Below, piece by piece: positions 8,522-16,766 of a stretch of DNA of 64,000 nucleotides. Under the pieces are notes generated by a model that saw nothing but the letters and a program-made list of their open reading frames with translations, searched no databases and had not been told where the DNA came from. The position numbers were made by a program, and so were the translations under genes. The stretch lies in NCBI GenBank assembly GCA_046328715.1, contig JAXLWB010000018.1, positions 106,517 through 170,516 of the forward strand. The letters run 5' to 3'. Position 1 is the stretch's first letter, and each line of letters begins with the position of its first letter. This DNA comes from JAXLWB01 sp046328715 (GTDB lineage: Bacteria > Chloroflexota > Anaerolineae > Caldilineales > Caldilineaceae).

Positions 8522-10067
8522 CAGAAAATTTCTCTTCCCATCGTTGCTGTTTTGCGCCTTAATTGCGCTCATCCTGCGCCTGTTCGTGAGGAGTGCTTCG
8601 GCAAAGCCAGCCAACCCAAACACCCCCTACGATGCCATCGACGTGTACATCGAACAGCAACTGAAGCGGCTAAACCTCCCTGGCGCGTCGCTCGCCATCA
8701 TCGAAGGTGACCAGATTGTACACCTGCGCGGCTTTGGCAAAGCCCGTCCTGACGGCGATGTACCCACTCCACAGACGCCCTTCTTCATTGGCTCCACCAC
8801 CAAATCGTTTACGGCCTTGGCGATCATGCAGCTTGTCGAAGCCGGCAAGGTTGAGCTAGACGCCCCGGTGCAACGTTACCTGCCCTGGTTCCGTGTGGCA
8901 GATCCCCAGGCATCCGCCCAGATGACAGTACGCCATCTGCTCAATCAGACCAGCGGTCTGCCGCTCCTGCCCAGTTGGCAACTCCTCGCCGATTTTGATG
9001 ATCATCCCGGCGCCACGGAACGGCAAGTGCGCGGCTTGGCAAGGCTAGCACTCAGCCAGCCTCCCGGTGCAGCATTCGAGTACAGCAACTTGAATTACAA
9101 CGTATTGGGGCTGATCATTGAGGTTGCCAGTGGTGAACCGTACGCAGATTACATCCAAAATCATATCTTTCTCGCCTTGGGCATGAGTCACAGCTACACA
9201 TCAAAGGCCGCAGCCAAGGAAGAAGGGCTGGCAGTAGGCCATCAAACCTGGTTCGGCATCCCAATTGCCGTGCCCAATCTACCGGTGCCAAGTGGGTCGC
9301 TGCCTTCCGGCCAACTCATCTCCAGTGCGGGAGATATGGGCCATTATCTGATTATGCACCTGAACGAGGGTCGCTACGGGGAAGCGCAACTCCTTTCGCC
9401 CGCAGGCATCGCCGAGTTACATCGCCCGGCGGTAGATGCTAGTTCGTTTGGCGTCAGAGAACAGTACGGAATGGGCTGGTATATCGAAGAGCAAGGGCAG
9501 ACGAAGCTCATCTGGCATAGCGGGATGATTCCCGACTTTTATACCTACATGGCGCTGCTACCAAAACAGAAGAAGGGCGTAGTTCTGCTCGTCAACGCCA
9601 ATCATTTTATGATGCAACTCACCATGACAGAGGTTGGCGCAGGCATGGCCGCACTACTGGCAGGCAATCCGCCTGCGCCGATCCAGCTTGGGTTCATCCC
9701 CTGGATGGTGCGTAGTCTGCTCCTCATTCCGCTCCTGCAAATCGTTGGCGTTGCTGCCACGCTTTGGCGCTTGCGCCGCTGGTACCAAGATCCGCAGTCT
9801 CGCCCCAGCCGTGGGCGGATGTGGGGGCTGCACATTCTCCTACCGCTGTTCCCGAATCTGCTACTAGCAGCGCTTCCAATCTATCTGCTGAGCAGTAAGT
9901 TACTTGGTTTTATGCTGCTCTTTGCGGCGGATTTTTCCTGGACCACTCTGATCTGCGGCGGCTTTGCCGGAGTCTGGAGCTTCGTGCGAATTGGGTTGAT
10001 CCTCCGCGTCCTGCGACAAAATACAGAAAAGAGGTACAGCGAGACCGTACAGGCCACCCCTGTGTAG
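8514..10067 (+). CDS. Membrane-anchored serine hydrolase, beta-lactamase family, with C-terminal TM domain
   Basis: A 517-aa protein starting at GTG 8514, inside the end of the previous gene. An N-terminal hydrophobic segment (residues 5-25) is followed by a class C beta-lactamase-like domain with STTK at residues 94-97 (SxxK), YSN near residue 190 and an HSG motif (IWHSGMIPDFY) near residue 335. The last 130 residues contain about four hydrophobic helices, an architecture seen in Chloroflexota and Firmicutes 'serine hydrolase' proteins. The catalytic domain should face outside the membrane. It is a paralogue of the gene at 1-798. Substrate (peptidoglycan stem peptide, ester or beta-lactam) is unknown. 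Confidence 0.9.
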   Translation: MCSRKFLFPSLLFCALIALILRLFVRSASAKPANPNTPYDAIDVYIEQQLKRLNLPGASLAIIEGDQIVHLRGFGKARPDGDVPTPQTPFFIGSTTKSFTALAIMQLVEAGKVELDAPVQRYLPWFRVADPQASAQMTVRHLLNQTSGLPLLPSWQLLADFDDHPGATERQVRGLARLALSQPPGAAFEYSNLNYNVLGLIIEVASGEPYADYIQNHIFLALGMSHSYTSKAAAKEEGLAVGHQTWFGIPIAVPNLPVPSGSLPSGQLISSAGDMGHYLIMHLNEGRYGEAQLLSPAGIAELHRPAVDASSFGVREQYGMGWYIEEQGQTKLIWHSGMIPDFYTYMALLPKQKKGVVLLVNANHFMMQLTMTEVGAGMAALLAGNPPAPIQLGFIPWMVRSLLLIPLLQIVGVAATLWRLRRWYQDPQSRPSRGRMWGLHILLPLFPNLLLAALPIYLLSSKLLGFMLLFAADFSWTTLICGGFAGVWSFVRIGLILRVLRQNTEKRYSETVQATPV

Positions 10068-10085
10068 GCATAAAAGGAGTGTTCT

Positions 10086-10208
10086 ATGAGCACTATCCCT
10101 ATCGACTTTTTGGACTTGGTCAACGGCCCACGCATAGAGGACTTAACTACGAGTTACAGTGGCAGTGATACATACTCAGACATTATGTATCACTGCCACT
10201 GGGTTTGA
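10086..10208 (+). CDS. Possible small ORF (40 aa) with strong ribosome-binding site, perhaps a truncated gene
   Basis: AAAAGGAG lies 6 nt before ATG 10086, the best initiation signal in this gap. The frame gives MSTIPIDFLDLVNGPRIEDL and then continues into a 17-bp perfect hairpin (10157-10201), which encodes the last 16 residues. The first 24 codons look like real protein, so this may be a genuine small gene or the 5' stump of a gene cut by insertion of the hairpin. No family is recognised. Confidence 0.35.
   Translation: MSTIPIDFLDLVNGPRIEDLTTSYSGSDTYSDIMYHCHWV
10157..10201. repeat. Perfect 17-bp hairpin with 11-nt loop
   Basis: The arms 10157-10173 (CAGTGGCAGTGATACAT) and 10185-10201 are exact reverse complements. 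No T-run follows, so it is not a standard intrinsic terminator. It overlaps the 3' half of a small ORF. Confidence 0.85.
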
Positions 10209-10222
10209 TCGGGCATCAAACC
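10202..10222. promoter_or_regulatory. Palindrome GGTTTGAT-N5-ATCAAACC upstream of pyk, candidate operator
   Basis: A perfect 8-bp inverted repeat with a 5-bp centre, directly after the larger hairpin and 35 bp before the pyk -35 box. It resembles an FNR/CRP-type half-site pair, but the centre is 5 bp rather than the 4 bp of a canonical FNR box. Confidence 0.4.
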
Positions 10223-10256
10223 GCCGCTCATATACTCAGAACGACCCACGTCTTAT

Positions 10257-10285
10257 TTGAACTCTGTATGCGTGCCATTTACACT
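10257..10285 (+). promoter_or_regulatory. Candidate sigma-70-like promoter for pyk
   Basis: TTGAAC (10257-10262), a 17-bp spacer, then TACACT (10280-10285). This puts the transcript start about 40 nt before the chosen pyk ATG at 10330. Confidence 0.5.
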
Positions 10286-10329
10286 GAAGGGAGCATTTTC
10301 AAGCAATGAACCAAGAGGAGTACAACCAG

Positions 10330-11754
10330 ATGAAAATCCCCAGCAAGAAGACCAAGGTGATCTGCACCATTGGTCCCGCCTCGCAGGAGCAATCAGTACT
10401 GGAACGGCTGATTCTCGCCGGCATGAATGTCGCACGCATCAATTTTGCCCACGGCGACTTTGCAGCCCATGAACGCGCAATTGCCAACATTCGTGAGGCT
10501 GAAGCAGCCACGGGACGGCGGGTCGCCATTATGGGCGATCTTCCCGGTCCTAAGATGCGGATTGGCGACCTGGTCAGTGAACCGGTTGAATTGGTACGCG
10601 ACCAGCCCTTCGTTCTACAAACCACTCCAATCGTGGGTGACAGTAGCCGTGTCTTTCTTGATTTTCCCACGCTGCCACGAGTGGTCAAACCAGACGACGC
10701 CATTTTCCTAGATGATGGTTATATCCAGCTAAAAGTCGTGCGCAGTACCGATACCGAAGTTCATTGTATCGTTGCCGCGGGTGGCGAATTGCGCTCGCAC
10801 AAGGGTGTCAACTTTCCTGGCATTGACCTGGGTATCAGCGCCTTCACAGACGAAGATCGGGAGTTCCTCACCTTTGCGGCACAGCAACGGCTTGATTCGG
10901 TCAGCCAATCGTTTGTGCAGGATCAGAAGGATATCGAAGCGGTTCGGGCCGCAGCCAATGCACTAAATTACCATCCCTTTATCATTGCCAAATTGGAACG
11001 CGGCGCAGCATTGGAGCATCTCGATGCGATCCTGCAAAGTGCCGACGGCATCATGGTAGCGCGTGGCGATCTTGGCGTGGAGATTCCGATTGAGGAGATT
11101 GCGATCAAACAAAAGGCGATCATCCGTGCAGCCAATCGTTATGGCAAGCCAGTGATCACCGCCACCCATATGCTCGAATCGATGATCCACAACCCGCGAC
11201 CCACGCGCGCCGAAGCAACCGACGTCGCCAATGCTATCCTGGACGGGACTGACTGTGTGATGCTCTCAGGCGAGACGGCAATTGGTGAGTACGCAGAAGA
11301 AGCGGTCGCTACGATGGCGCGCATCGCCCAGGTGACCGAAGCGCAGCGTGTTGCCGACGAGGCGATCGAAGCGCTAATGAGCCAGACAATCAATCATCAT
11401 GACCTAAGTGTGGAAAATCGCACAGCCCTGAGCGTCTATCACACGGCTCTCGAACTAGAGCCAAAGATCATCTTTACGCCAACCGTCACAGGTGCGACAG
11501 CGCGGCGACTGGCGCGCTTCAAACTCGCCACTCGGATCGTAGCCTTTAGCATCAACGAATCGACCTGCCAACAACTCCATTTTTCTTACGCCGTCGAGCC
11601 AGTTCACGTGCTCACCTTTGCCGAGCCTTGGGACAGTTATGCGCGCCAATGGTGTCAAACTGCGGGTATCTACGAGGGATTGGCCCTGCTCACCGAAGGG
11701 ACCAGCCAGGTGCGCAGTGGCGGTACAACACGTATTTCGATCTTATATTTGTAA
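10330..11754 (+). CDS. pyk: Pyruvate kinase
   Basis: A 474-aa glycolytic enzyme that transfers phosphate from phosphoenolpyruvate to ADP, giving pyruvate and ATP in the cytoplasm. The family signatures are all visible: KVICTIGPAS at the N terminus, MNVARINFAHG, GDLPGPKMRIG, the active-site region MVARGDLGVEIP (about residue 242), ATHMLESM and the PTRAEATDVANAILDGTD block. ATG 10330 is preferred over 10306 because GAGGAG lies 9 nt upstream. Length is normal for a type without an extra C-terminal PEP-utiliser domain. It is a monocistronic-looking gene with its own promoter at 10257-10285. Confidence 0.96.
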   Translation: MKIPSKKTKVICTIGPASQEQSVLERLILAGMNVARINFAHGDFAAHERAIANIREAEAATGRRVAIMGDLPGPKMRIGDLVSEPVELVRDQPFVLQTTPIVGDSSRVFLDFPTLPRVVKPDDAIFLDDGYIQLKVVRSTDTEVHCIVAAGGELRSHKGVNFPGIDLGISAFTDEDREFLTFAAQQRLDSVSQSFVQDQKDIEAVRAAANALNYHPFIIAKLERGAALEHLDAILQSADGIMVARGDLGVEIPIEEIAIKQKAIIRAANRYGKPVITATHMLESMIHNPRPTRAEATDVANAILDGTDCVMLSGETAIGEYAEEAVATMARIAQVTEAQRVADEAIEALMSQTINHHDLSVENRTALSVYHTALELEPKIIFTPTVTGATARRLARFKLATRIVAFSINESTCQQLHFSYAVEPVHVLTFAEPWDSYARQWCQTAGIYEGLALLTEGTSQVRSGGTTRISILYL

Positions 11755-11758
11755 TAGG

Positions 11759-11774
11759 CTATCCGTTTGACCAG
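11759..11774 (+). promoter_or_regulatory. 16-bp element shared with the region upstream of the second plus-strand usp gene
   Basis: CTATCCGTTTGACCAG lies 105 bp upstream of the UspA gene at 11880 and is repeated exactly at 33231-33246, 172 bp upstream of the UspA gene at 33419. It includes TTGACC, which could be a -35 box, but no clear -10 follows at either site. A shared regulator site is the simplest reading. Confidence 0.4.
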
Positions 11775-11879
11775 GGTTCAAACCATGCTAGGCACCGATC
11801 CCACCAACTCCTCTTTGCGCTAGAGTAAAGCCAAGACGCATGGCGTAGGTTTTCAGATTTTTGTGAGGGAGGGTGTCCC

Positions 11880-12398
11880 ATGTCCAATCTGGTTAAAAAC
11901 ATATTGGTGCCTCTAGATGGTTCAGACCTTGCGATACAGGCCTTGCCGTATGCCGAAGAAATTGCGATGGGATCGAATGCAAAGCTCATTCTGTTGCAGG
12001 TCGTCGAAACTCGAAAATCGCTGGTGGCGGTTCCCAACACAGGCGGTGTAACGAATGCCGGTACTATTGTCAGCTCTGTGGGTATCGGCACGATCTCGAG
12101 CCTGGGCGAAGAAATTGTCCATATTCAAGCAATGGATCAAGCCAAACAGAATATGGATAGCTTGGCGACGAGTTTGCATTATCGCAGGGTCCAGGCCGAG
12201 AGTGACATTGATACAGGTGACCCGGCGATGCGCATTATTGATTACGCAGCCAACAATGCAATCGATCTGATTGTCATGAGTACACATGGTCGAACTGGAA
12301 TGAACCGTTGGGCCTATGGCAGTGTTGCGACCAAGGTCCTTCAGGCAGCCCCCTGTCCGGTCCTGATTGTGCGACCGACGGCACCATCAATGAATTAG
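11880..12398 (+). CDS. Universal stress protein, single UspA domain
   Basis: A 172-aa UspA-fold protein. It starts KNILVPLDGSDLAIQALPYA and has the ATP-binding signature G-2x-G-9x-GS near the C terminus (HGRTGMNRWAYGSVATK), which places it in the ATP-binding class. A Gly/Val/Thr-rich stretch (residues about 45-75) extends the usual loop. The ribosome-binding site GGGAGGG is strong. Two tandem UspA proteins lie at 30731 and 33419, so the window carries five UspA domains. Roles in this class (stress survival, gating of transporters) cannot be assigned further from sequence. Confidence 0.92.
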   Translation: MSNLVKNILVPLDGSDLAIQALPYAEEIAMGSNAKLILLQVVETRKSLVAVPNTGGVTNAGTIVSSVGIGTISSLGEEIVHIQAMDQAKQNMDSLATSLHYRRVQAESDIDTGDPAMRIIDYAANNAIDLIVMSTHGRTGMNRWAYGSVATKVLQAAPCPVLIVRPTAPSMN

Positions 12399-12459
12399 AT
12401 GGGAAAGTCGTGAGCGATCCCACTCAATTGACGTATCCTGAATACATCAACCAAAGCCA

Positions 12460-12500
12460 GACGAGATGACAAACTGATTCGGTCATCTTGTCGTCTCGTC
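12460..12500. repeat. Word palindrome (GATGACAA / TTGTCATC words)
   Basis: GACGAGATGACAA on the left (from 12460) faces TCATCTTGTCGTCTCGTC on the right (to 12500), an imperfect hairpin built of GACAA/GATGA words. It sits 60 bp after the usp stop codon. With the next element it fills most of the 318-bp gap, in which I see no gene. Confidence 0.7.
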
Positions 12501-12524
12501 ATTTTGAACTTTACCGTATACATC

Positions 12525-12581
12525 CAGAACCCCGCACGTCAGTAAGGGGAGGTCGCGACCTTATTGATGTGCAGGGTTCTG
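12525..12581. repeat. Dispersed hairpin family (…GGTTCTGA), copy 1
   Basis: The arms 12525-12547 (starts CAGAACCCCGCACGTC) and 12559-12581 pair over 23 positions with 3 mismatches around an 11-bp loop. A related copy lies at 13943-14011 and two diverged copies at 42398-42470 and 42485-42551, all ending in GGTTCTGA. Confidence 0.75.
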
Positions 12582-12716
12582 AATGGTATGCTTCCCCAAC
12601 TAGCGAAATCCTGTCCCCTTGGCTAGGTAGCAGACAAACCAGGACACCGATCTTCATCCTATCACTCGGGTTTATTCTGAGAGAAAGGTTCGTCAACTTT
12701 AGTCGAGGAGAATCCC

Positions 12717-12920
12717 ATGTTCACACAAAATGAAAGCACAATGGATCGCGCGATCCGAGCAATCTTGGGCATCGTCTTAATCTATGCCTGGTATGCGCCG
12801 TGGGTTAGCGGAATCGTAGGTATCTTGGCCCTTCTGGTTGGTATCATTTTTTTGGTTACCGGCGTGGTTGGCTGGTGCCCAATTTACACAATGCTTGGCA
12901 TGGCTACGCGCAAAGCCTAA
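12717..12920 (+). CDS. DUF2892-type small membrane protein (67 aa)
   Basis: A short protein with the DUF2892/YgaP-like layout: a polar N terminus with MDRAIRAILGIVLI, two membrane helices (about residues 14-30 and 33-52), and the conserved GWCPIYTMLG ending. The ribosome-binding site GAGGAGA is 7 nt from ATG 12717. In other bacteria this domain occurs alone or fused to rhodanese domains and is linked to sulfur or stress functions. No rhodanese partner is present here, so its role is open. Confidence 0.85.
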   Translation: MFTQNESTMDRAIRAILGIVLIYAWYAPWVSGIVGILALLVGIIFLVTGVVGWCPIYTMLGMATRKA

Positions 12921-12960
12921 ACTGCTACAATCAGCCTCCCTCGTGATAGATCTGCTTGAA

Positions 12961-13000
12961 ACGTAAAACGTGAATCTGTAGCAGCATTCACGTTTTACGT
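12961..13000. repeat. Word palindrome (ACGTAAAACGTGAAT), perfect 15-bp stem
   Basis: The arms 12961-12975 and 12986-13000 are exact reverse complements with a 10-nt loop. The same words occur at 27568-27628 and 30632-30694, so this word family has at least three copies. Confidence 0.85.
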
Positions 13001-13015
13001 GTTTGTCGCTACAAT
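12987..13015 (+). promoter_or_regulatory. Candidate promoter for a leaderless hydrolase mRNA, partly inside the palindrome
   Basis: TTCACG (12987-12992, in the right arm of the palindrome), a 17-bp spacer, then TACAAT (13010-13015). The ATG at 13022 is where transcription would start, and no ribosome-binding site is visible, so the mRNA may be leaderless. Confidence 0.4.
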
Positions 13016-13021
13016 ACGACG

Positions 13022-13858
13022 ATGAACATTTTGCTTGAATCCACGATTGTTCGTCATATTCCAGTGTTAACCCTTGCGCCAACCTCCGCTCATGCCTGTC
13101 CGCTGATCTTTTTCATTCCTGGGTACGGCGGCAAAAAGGAAGCATCGCTTAGTCTCGGCTACCAATTGGCCAGTCGAGGCTTTTTTGTCGTCAGCATTGA
13201 TCCTTGGCTACACGGCGAACGCTTCGATCCTCGACTTGAACACGCCGCCGATCCTGCGTTGGGTGGAATTTATCCTCCAGAAACCGGGCTGGATACAGGT
13301 GCGCTCTTTTTCCAAGTCATCAACCACTGTCAGGCCGACGTGGCGAGTCTGCTCGATCACTATAGCGGCGACAAACGTTGGGATGGCAAGCGTTGTGGCG
13401 TCACTGGACTATCGATGGGTGGTTGTGTCAGCTATTTAGTCTTCGCCAATCTGCCCCAGATCCAAGCGGCGGTACCGATGATTGGCATTCCCAGCTTTAG
13501 GCAACGGTGGACAGATATCCTCGACGAATGCACCTTTTCCAACCAGGAGTGGGCAAAGGCATTGGCCCAAGTTCGTGAGGTAACCGCCCAGCAGACCGAC
13601 TTTGTTCATCAGATCGACCCAGCAGAGAAGCTGCAACAGGCTGCGCCACGGGCACTGCTGATGATGAATAACGATTTCGACACGGATCAACCCAAACATT
13701 ACGCCATCAGCCTCTACCGCCAACTTCTGCCACACTATGCCGCCACACCCGACAGACTGCGGCTGAATATTTATCCCGCTGGTCATGTGATCACCATGCA
13801 GATGGAGCAGGATGCGGTGGAGTGGTTCGAACGTTGGCTGCAAAAACCGGGAGATTAG
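13022..13858 (+). CDS. Alpha/beta hydrolase (dienelactone-hydrolase/esterase-like)
   Basis: A 278-aa cytoplasmic hydrolase. The nucleophile elbow GLSMGG (Ser near residue 130) follows the first strands, with HG at LHGER near residue 60 as a likely oxyanion segment and a C-terminal catalytic His in AGHVITMQ (about residue 258). Asp candidates are in NNDFDTDQP. The fold fits carboxylesterases and prolyl-oligopeptidase-like hydrolases; the substrate is unknown. The last codons (PGD-stop) fall inside a GGAGATT word palindrome, so the C terminus may have been set by the repeat. No ribosome-binding site is seen, see the leaderless promoter at 12987. Confidence 0.85.
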   Translation: MNILLESTIVRHIPVLTLAPTSAHACPLIFFIPGYGGKKEASLSLGYQLASRGFFVVSIDPWLHGERFDPRLEHAADPALGGIYPPETGLDTGALFFQVINHCQADVASLLDHYSGDKRWDGKRCGVTGLSMGGCVSYLVFANLPQIQAAVPMIGIPSFRQRWTDILDECTFSNQEWAKALAQVREVTAQQTDFVHQIDPAEKLQQAAPRALLMMNNDFDTDQPKHYAISLYRQLLPHYAATPDRLRLNIYPAGHVITMQMEQDAVEWFERWLQKPGD

Positions 13859-13905
13859 GAGATTGGGAGATTAAGAGATTGTAGCAAAATCTCCCAATCT
13901 CTTAA
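13849..13905. repeat. Word palindrome (GGGAGATT words) overlapping the hydrolase stop codon
   Basis: GGAGATT-type words are repeated four times on the left. Arm 13855-13872 pairs with 13888-13905 with one mismatch over 18 bp. The TAG of the upstream hydrolase (13856-13858) lies inside the left arm. Confidence 0.85.
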
Positions 13906-13914
13906 CCATGAACC

Positions 13915-14046
13915 GGGTGTATATCAGGATGGGGCGGAACTTCAGAACCCTACCCAAAGGGTGCCCAGTAAGTAAGGGAAGGCAGGCCCCTTACTTATGT
14001 GCGGGGTTCTGAATGGCACGTTTTACCCCGAAGTTGATATACACCC
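13915..14046. repeat. Nested palindrome: …GGTTCTGA hairpin (copy 2) inside an outer inverted repeat
   Basis: The inner hairpin has a left arm ending in GTAAGTAAGG (13943-13977) and a right arm 13989-14011 homologous to copy 1. It is flanked by outer arms GGGTGTATATCA (13915-13926) and TGATATACACCC (14035-14046), 12 bp and perfect. One palindrome therefore sits within another. Confidence 0.7.
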
Positions 14047-14084
14047 CCATGAACCAATGGCGAACCATTTACCAGGAGAAGAAA

Positions 14085-15017
14085 ATGTCACAAGCCCAAT
14101 CCATCACCTCCCGACCCATGCAGTCAGACGAAGATTTCTGGCGGGTACGAGAGTTTTTGGTCGCTACCTATCCGATCACGCCGCTCGGTTTCAACTGGGA
14201 TGTGCGCCGTTGGGATGGCAGCCGCTTTCACGATGAACAGCCCGCTTGGGAGAATCGATTCAAGGGAAAGGTGCAATTGTGGGAGACGAATGAGGGGCGA
14301 TTGGTTGCGGTGGCGAACCGTGAAGGCGAAGGGGACGCCCATCTACAAGTACACCCCGACTTTCGCCAGCTCGAAGCAGAGATGATCGCCTGGGCTGAGG
14401 CGCACCTTGCCAGCAGCAAGGCAGAAGGCAAGCGTCAGTTGGAGATCTTTGTCTTTGACTATGATCAACAACGGCAACAGTTGCTGGAAACGCTTGGCTA
14501 CAGCAAGCTCGCGCAGGGCGGCGTCACGCGTCGCCTGACACTGGCCAACCATCGCTTCGAGACACCGCAGATCGCCGAACCCTATACAGTACGCACGACC
14601 CAACCGAGCGATCTTGCCAACTGCCAGCGCATCGCCGACCTGCTCAATGCCGCGTTCAATCGCAATTTTCATACTGCCATCGAGTTTCAGAATTTTACCC
14701 GCTTTGCTCCTTGCTATCGCCCGGACCTCGATCTGGTCGCCGTGGCACCCGATGGCACCTTTGCCTCCTATGTCGGCATCGCCTACGACGAGGTCAACCG
14801 TCACGCCGCCTTTGAGCCAGTTTGCACTCATCCCAACCACCAACGCCACGGTTTGGCGCGAACATTGATGGTAGAAGGGTTGTTGCGCTTGCGAGCCATG
14901 GGGGCAGCCGATGTAATTGTCGACACAGGCGACATGATCCCGGCCAATCGACTGTACGACAGCATTGGCTTTAGCGAGACCCAGCGAGGCAGCGTCTGGT
15001 GTAAAGCCTTTCCGTGA
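14085..15017 (+). CDS. GNAT-fold N-acetyltransferase with two GNAT-like halves
   Basis: A 310-aa protein. The C-terminal half has a full acetyl-CoA-binding motif (HPNHQRHGLARTLMVEGL, about residues 252-270) followed by the NRLYDSIGF signature. The N-terminal half has a degenerate GNAT fold (VRRWDGSRFHD, then a stretch ending in ETLGYSKL), so this is a tandem GNAT in which only one half looks able to bind acetyl-CoA. ATG 14085 has AGGAGAAGAAA directly upstream and is preferred to 14013, which lies within the outer palindrome. The acceptor substrate is unknown. It stands alone between repeat-rich gaps. Confidence 0.88.
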   Translation: MSQAQSITSRPMQSDEDFWRVREFLVATYPITPLGFNWDVRRWDGSRFHDEQPAWENRFKGKVQLWETNEGRLVAVANREGEGDAHLQVHPDFRQLEAEMIAWAEAHLASSKAEGKRQLEIFVFDYDQQRQQLLETLGYSKLAQGGVTRRLTLANHRFETPQIAEPYTVRTTQPSDLANCQRIADLLNAAFNRNFHTAIEFQNFTRFAPCYRPDLDLVAVAPDGTFASYVGIAYDEVNRHAAFEPVCTHPNHQRHGLARTLMVEGLLRLRAMGAADVIVDTGDMIPANRLYDSIGFSETQRGSVWCKAFP

Positions 15018-15047
15018 GCAAACCGACCGATTTAGGATTTCCGGTTC

Positions 15048-15067
15048 AGTGTATCCTAGATTACACT
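15048..15067. promoter_or_regulatory. Palindromic operator candidate AGTGTA-N8-TACACT before the sugar ABC operon
   Basis: A perfect 6-bp inverted repeat with an 8-bp centre, 150 bp upstream of the solute-binding protein gene. A second short inverted repeat (CTCATGC...GCATGAG) lies at about 15152-15180. Sugar operons often have LacI/GntR-type operators here; the regulator is not in the window. Confidence 0.4.
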
Positions 15068-15217
15068 AAGAAGCCTAGCTCCAAATCTAAAACGAGGTTT
15101 CATCAATAACCTTTATCACCCAATCCATCTTGGGGAATCCTATGTCTTTTAGGCTCATGCTGAATCCTATTACGGCATGAGAGAGCTGTAATCACCTATT
15201 TTCAAAGGAGAAAATCA

Positions 15218-16651
15218 ATGTTCAACCAACCATTTAGTCGGCGCCAATTCCTAAAAGTGAGCGCCAGCGCTGGTGCAACCGCCCTACTCGCAGCTTGTGC
15301 ACCGACTGCACCTGCGGCACCTGCGCAACAGGCGGCTGCCCCAGCAGCACCCGCAGCCAAGCCGGAACTACCGTTCGAGGTGGCAGCGGATGCCATCAAC
15401 CCGTTGGGTATGGCCGAATCCACTGCTGGTGAAGGTGTCTTCTTCTCGGGCGGCTTTGGGCATGATTACATTCAATATGCTGCCGATCTCTTTGCGAAAC
15501 TTCATCCGGGCAGCACAATGAGTGTAGAGCCAATTCAGGGCGTTGGTGAAAAGCTGCGCCCACGCTTCGTCGGTGGCAATCCGCCCGACGTGATTGACAA
15601 TAGCGGTGCAGGCAATTTGGATTTTGGTGCATTGGTCTCGGAAGGGCAGTTGATGGAACTCACCCCATTGCTCGATGCGCCGTCGCTGGACACCCCAGGC
15701 AAGACCGTACGCGACACACTCTTCCCTGGCTCGCAAGATGGCAGCATGATCGATGGCAAGTTATATGCCCTGAATATTGCCTATTCTGTGGCCGGCATTT
15801 GGTACAGTAGTACCCTTTTCAAAGACAAAGGTTGGACTTACCCGAAAACCTGGCCCGAAATGATGTCGCTGTGCGAAACCATCAAGTCAGCAGGGATTGC
15901 GCCGTGGACATACCAAGGTAAATATCCCAGCTATATGATCTTCGGCTTGCTGCAAGGCTTGATCAGCAAAAAGGGTGGCGTGCAGCCCATGGTCGACATC
16001 GACAATTTGGTGGATAAGGCCTGGGAAAACAAGGCAGTGGTCGACTCGGTAACCGAGATGTATCAATTAGCTGAGAACGGCTACATCATGGAAGGCACCG
16101 AGGGTTTGAATCATACCGAGTCGCAAGCTGAATGGCTGAAGGGCAAAGCGGCCTTCATCCCCTGTGGCATCTGGCTGGAAAACGAGATGAAAGGCTCGAT
16201 TCCCGACAACTTCAACATGGTCATTGACCAATCACCGGGTGAAGGCAATGCTTGTTTGGCGGAAGGCGGTGAGCCATTTATTGTGCCATCCAAGGCCAAG
16301 AATCCAATCGCAGGCATGGAACTGCTGCGCTGTTTGATCTCGAAGGACAGTGCCAAGAATTTCGCAGTAAACGTCAGTGCCATGATGCCTGTCATTGGTG
16401 GCACAGAAGGTGTGACGATCAGCAGCGGTATGCAATCGGCAGTAGCAATGGCCGAAGCCTGCGCTGGCAATGTCTTCCCATTTATGCGCTACGGTGGTTG
16501 GTACAGTGACATGGACAAGGAAATCAACGCCAAAATGGGCGATCTGCTCACCAAACGCATCACTCCCGCTGAGTTTATTGAAGCAGCACAGAAGGCGGCA
16601 GACAAGGTCAAAGCCGATCCCGATGTGACAAAGTTCACGCGCGCATCCTAG
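15218..16651 (+). CDS. ngcE: Sugar ABC transporter substrate-binding lipoprotein, NgcE-like
   Basis: A 477-aa extracellular solute-binding protein. The N terminus has a twin-arginine-type motif (SRRQFLK), a hydrophobic stretch, and a lipobox LAAC at about residues 25-28, followed by an Ala/Pro linker, so it should be a membrane-anchored lipoprotein. The body matches my memory of NgcE, the N-acetylglucosamine/diacetylchitobiose binding protein: PRFVGGNPPDVIDNSGAG, SAGIAPWTYQGKYPSY, then WLKGKAAFIPCGIWLENEMK. The ribosome-binding site AAAGGAGA is strong. Two permeases follow. The exact ligand remains unproven. Confidence 0.85.
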   Translation: MFNQPFSRRQFLKVSASAGATALLAACAPTAPAAPAQQAAAPAAPAAKPELPFEVAADAINPLGMAESTAGEGVFFSGGFGHDYIQYAADLFAKLHPGSTMSVEPIQGVGEKLRPRFVGGNPPDVIDNSGAGNLDFGALVSEGQLMELTPLLDAPSLDTPGKTVRDTLFPGSQDGSMIDGKLYALNIAYSVAGIWYSSTLFKDKGWTYPKTWPEMMSLCETIKSAGIAPWTYQGKYPSYMIFGLLQGLISKKGGVQPMVDIDNLVDKAWENKAVVDSVTEMYQLAENGYIMEGTEGLNHTESQAEWLKGKAAFIPCGIWLENEMKGSIPDNFNMVIDQSPGEGNACLAEGGEPFIVPSKAKNPIAGMELLRCLISKDSAKNFAVNVSAMMPVIGGTEGVTISSGMQSAVAMAEACAGNVFPFMRYGGWYSDMDKEINAKMGDLLTKRITPAEFIEAAQKAADKVKADPDVTKFTRAS

Positions 16652-16660
16652 TATAAAAAT

Positions 16661-16737
16661 AGTGGGACAGTAGGTCAGTGAGACAGTGGTACGGTCGATT
16701 ATCCACTGTCTCACTGTCTTACTGAACCGCTGTCCAC
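16661..16737. repeat. Word palindrome (GACAGTG / CACTGTC words) between ngcE and its permease
   Basis: Arm 16669-16689 pairs with 16703-16723 over 21 bp with 2 mismatches, starting 18 bp after the ngcE stop. In an RNA it could stabilise the ngcE 3' end and lower permease expression, a known need in importer operons; this role is inference. Confidence 0.85.
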
Positions 16738-16766
16738 TCACTACCAGCAAGGAGTCACAAAAGAAT

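Noticed and set aside
10202..10222. FNR box upstream of pyk
   Set aside because: Half-sites TTGAT/ATCAA are present, but the centre is 5 bp, while FNR needs 4; kept only as an unnamed palindrome.
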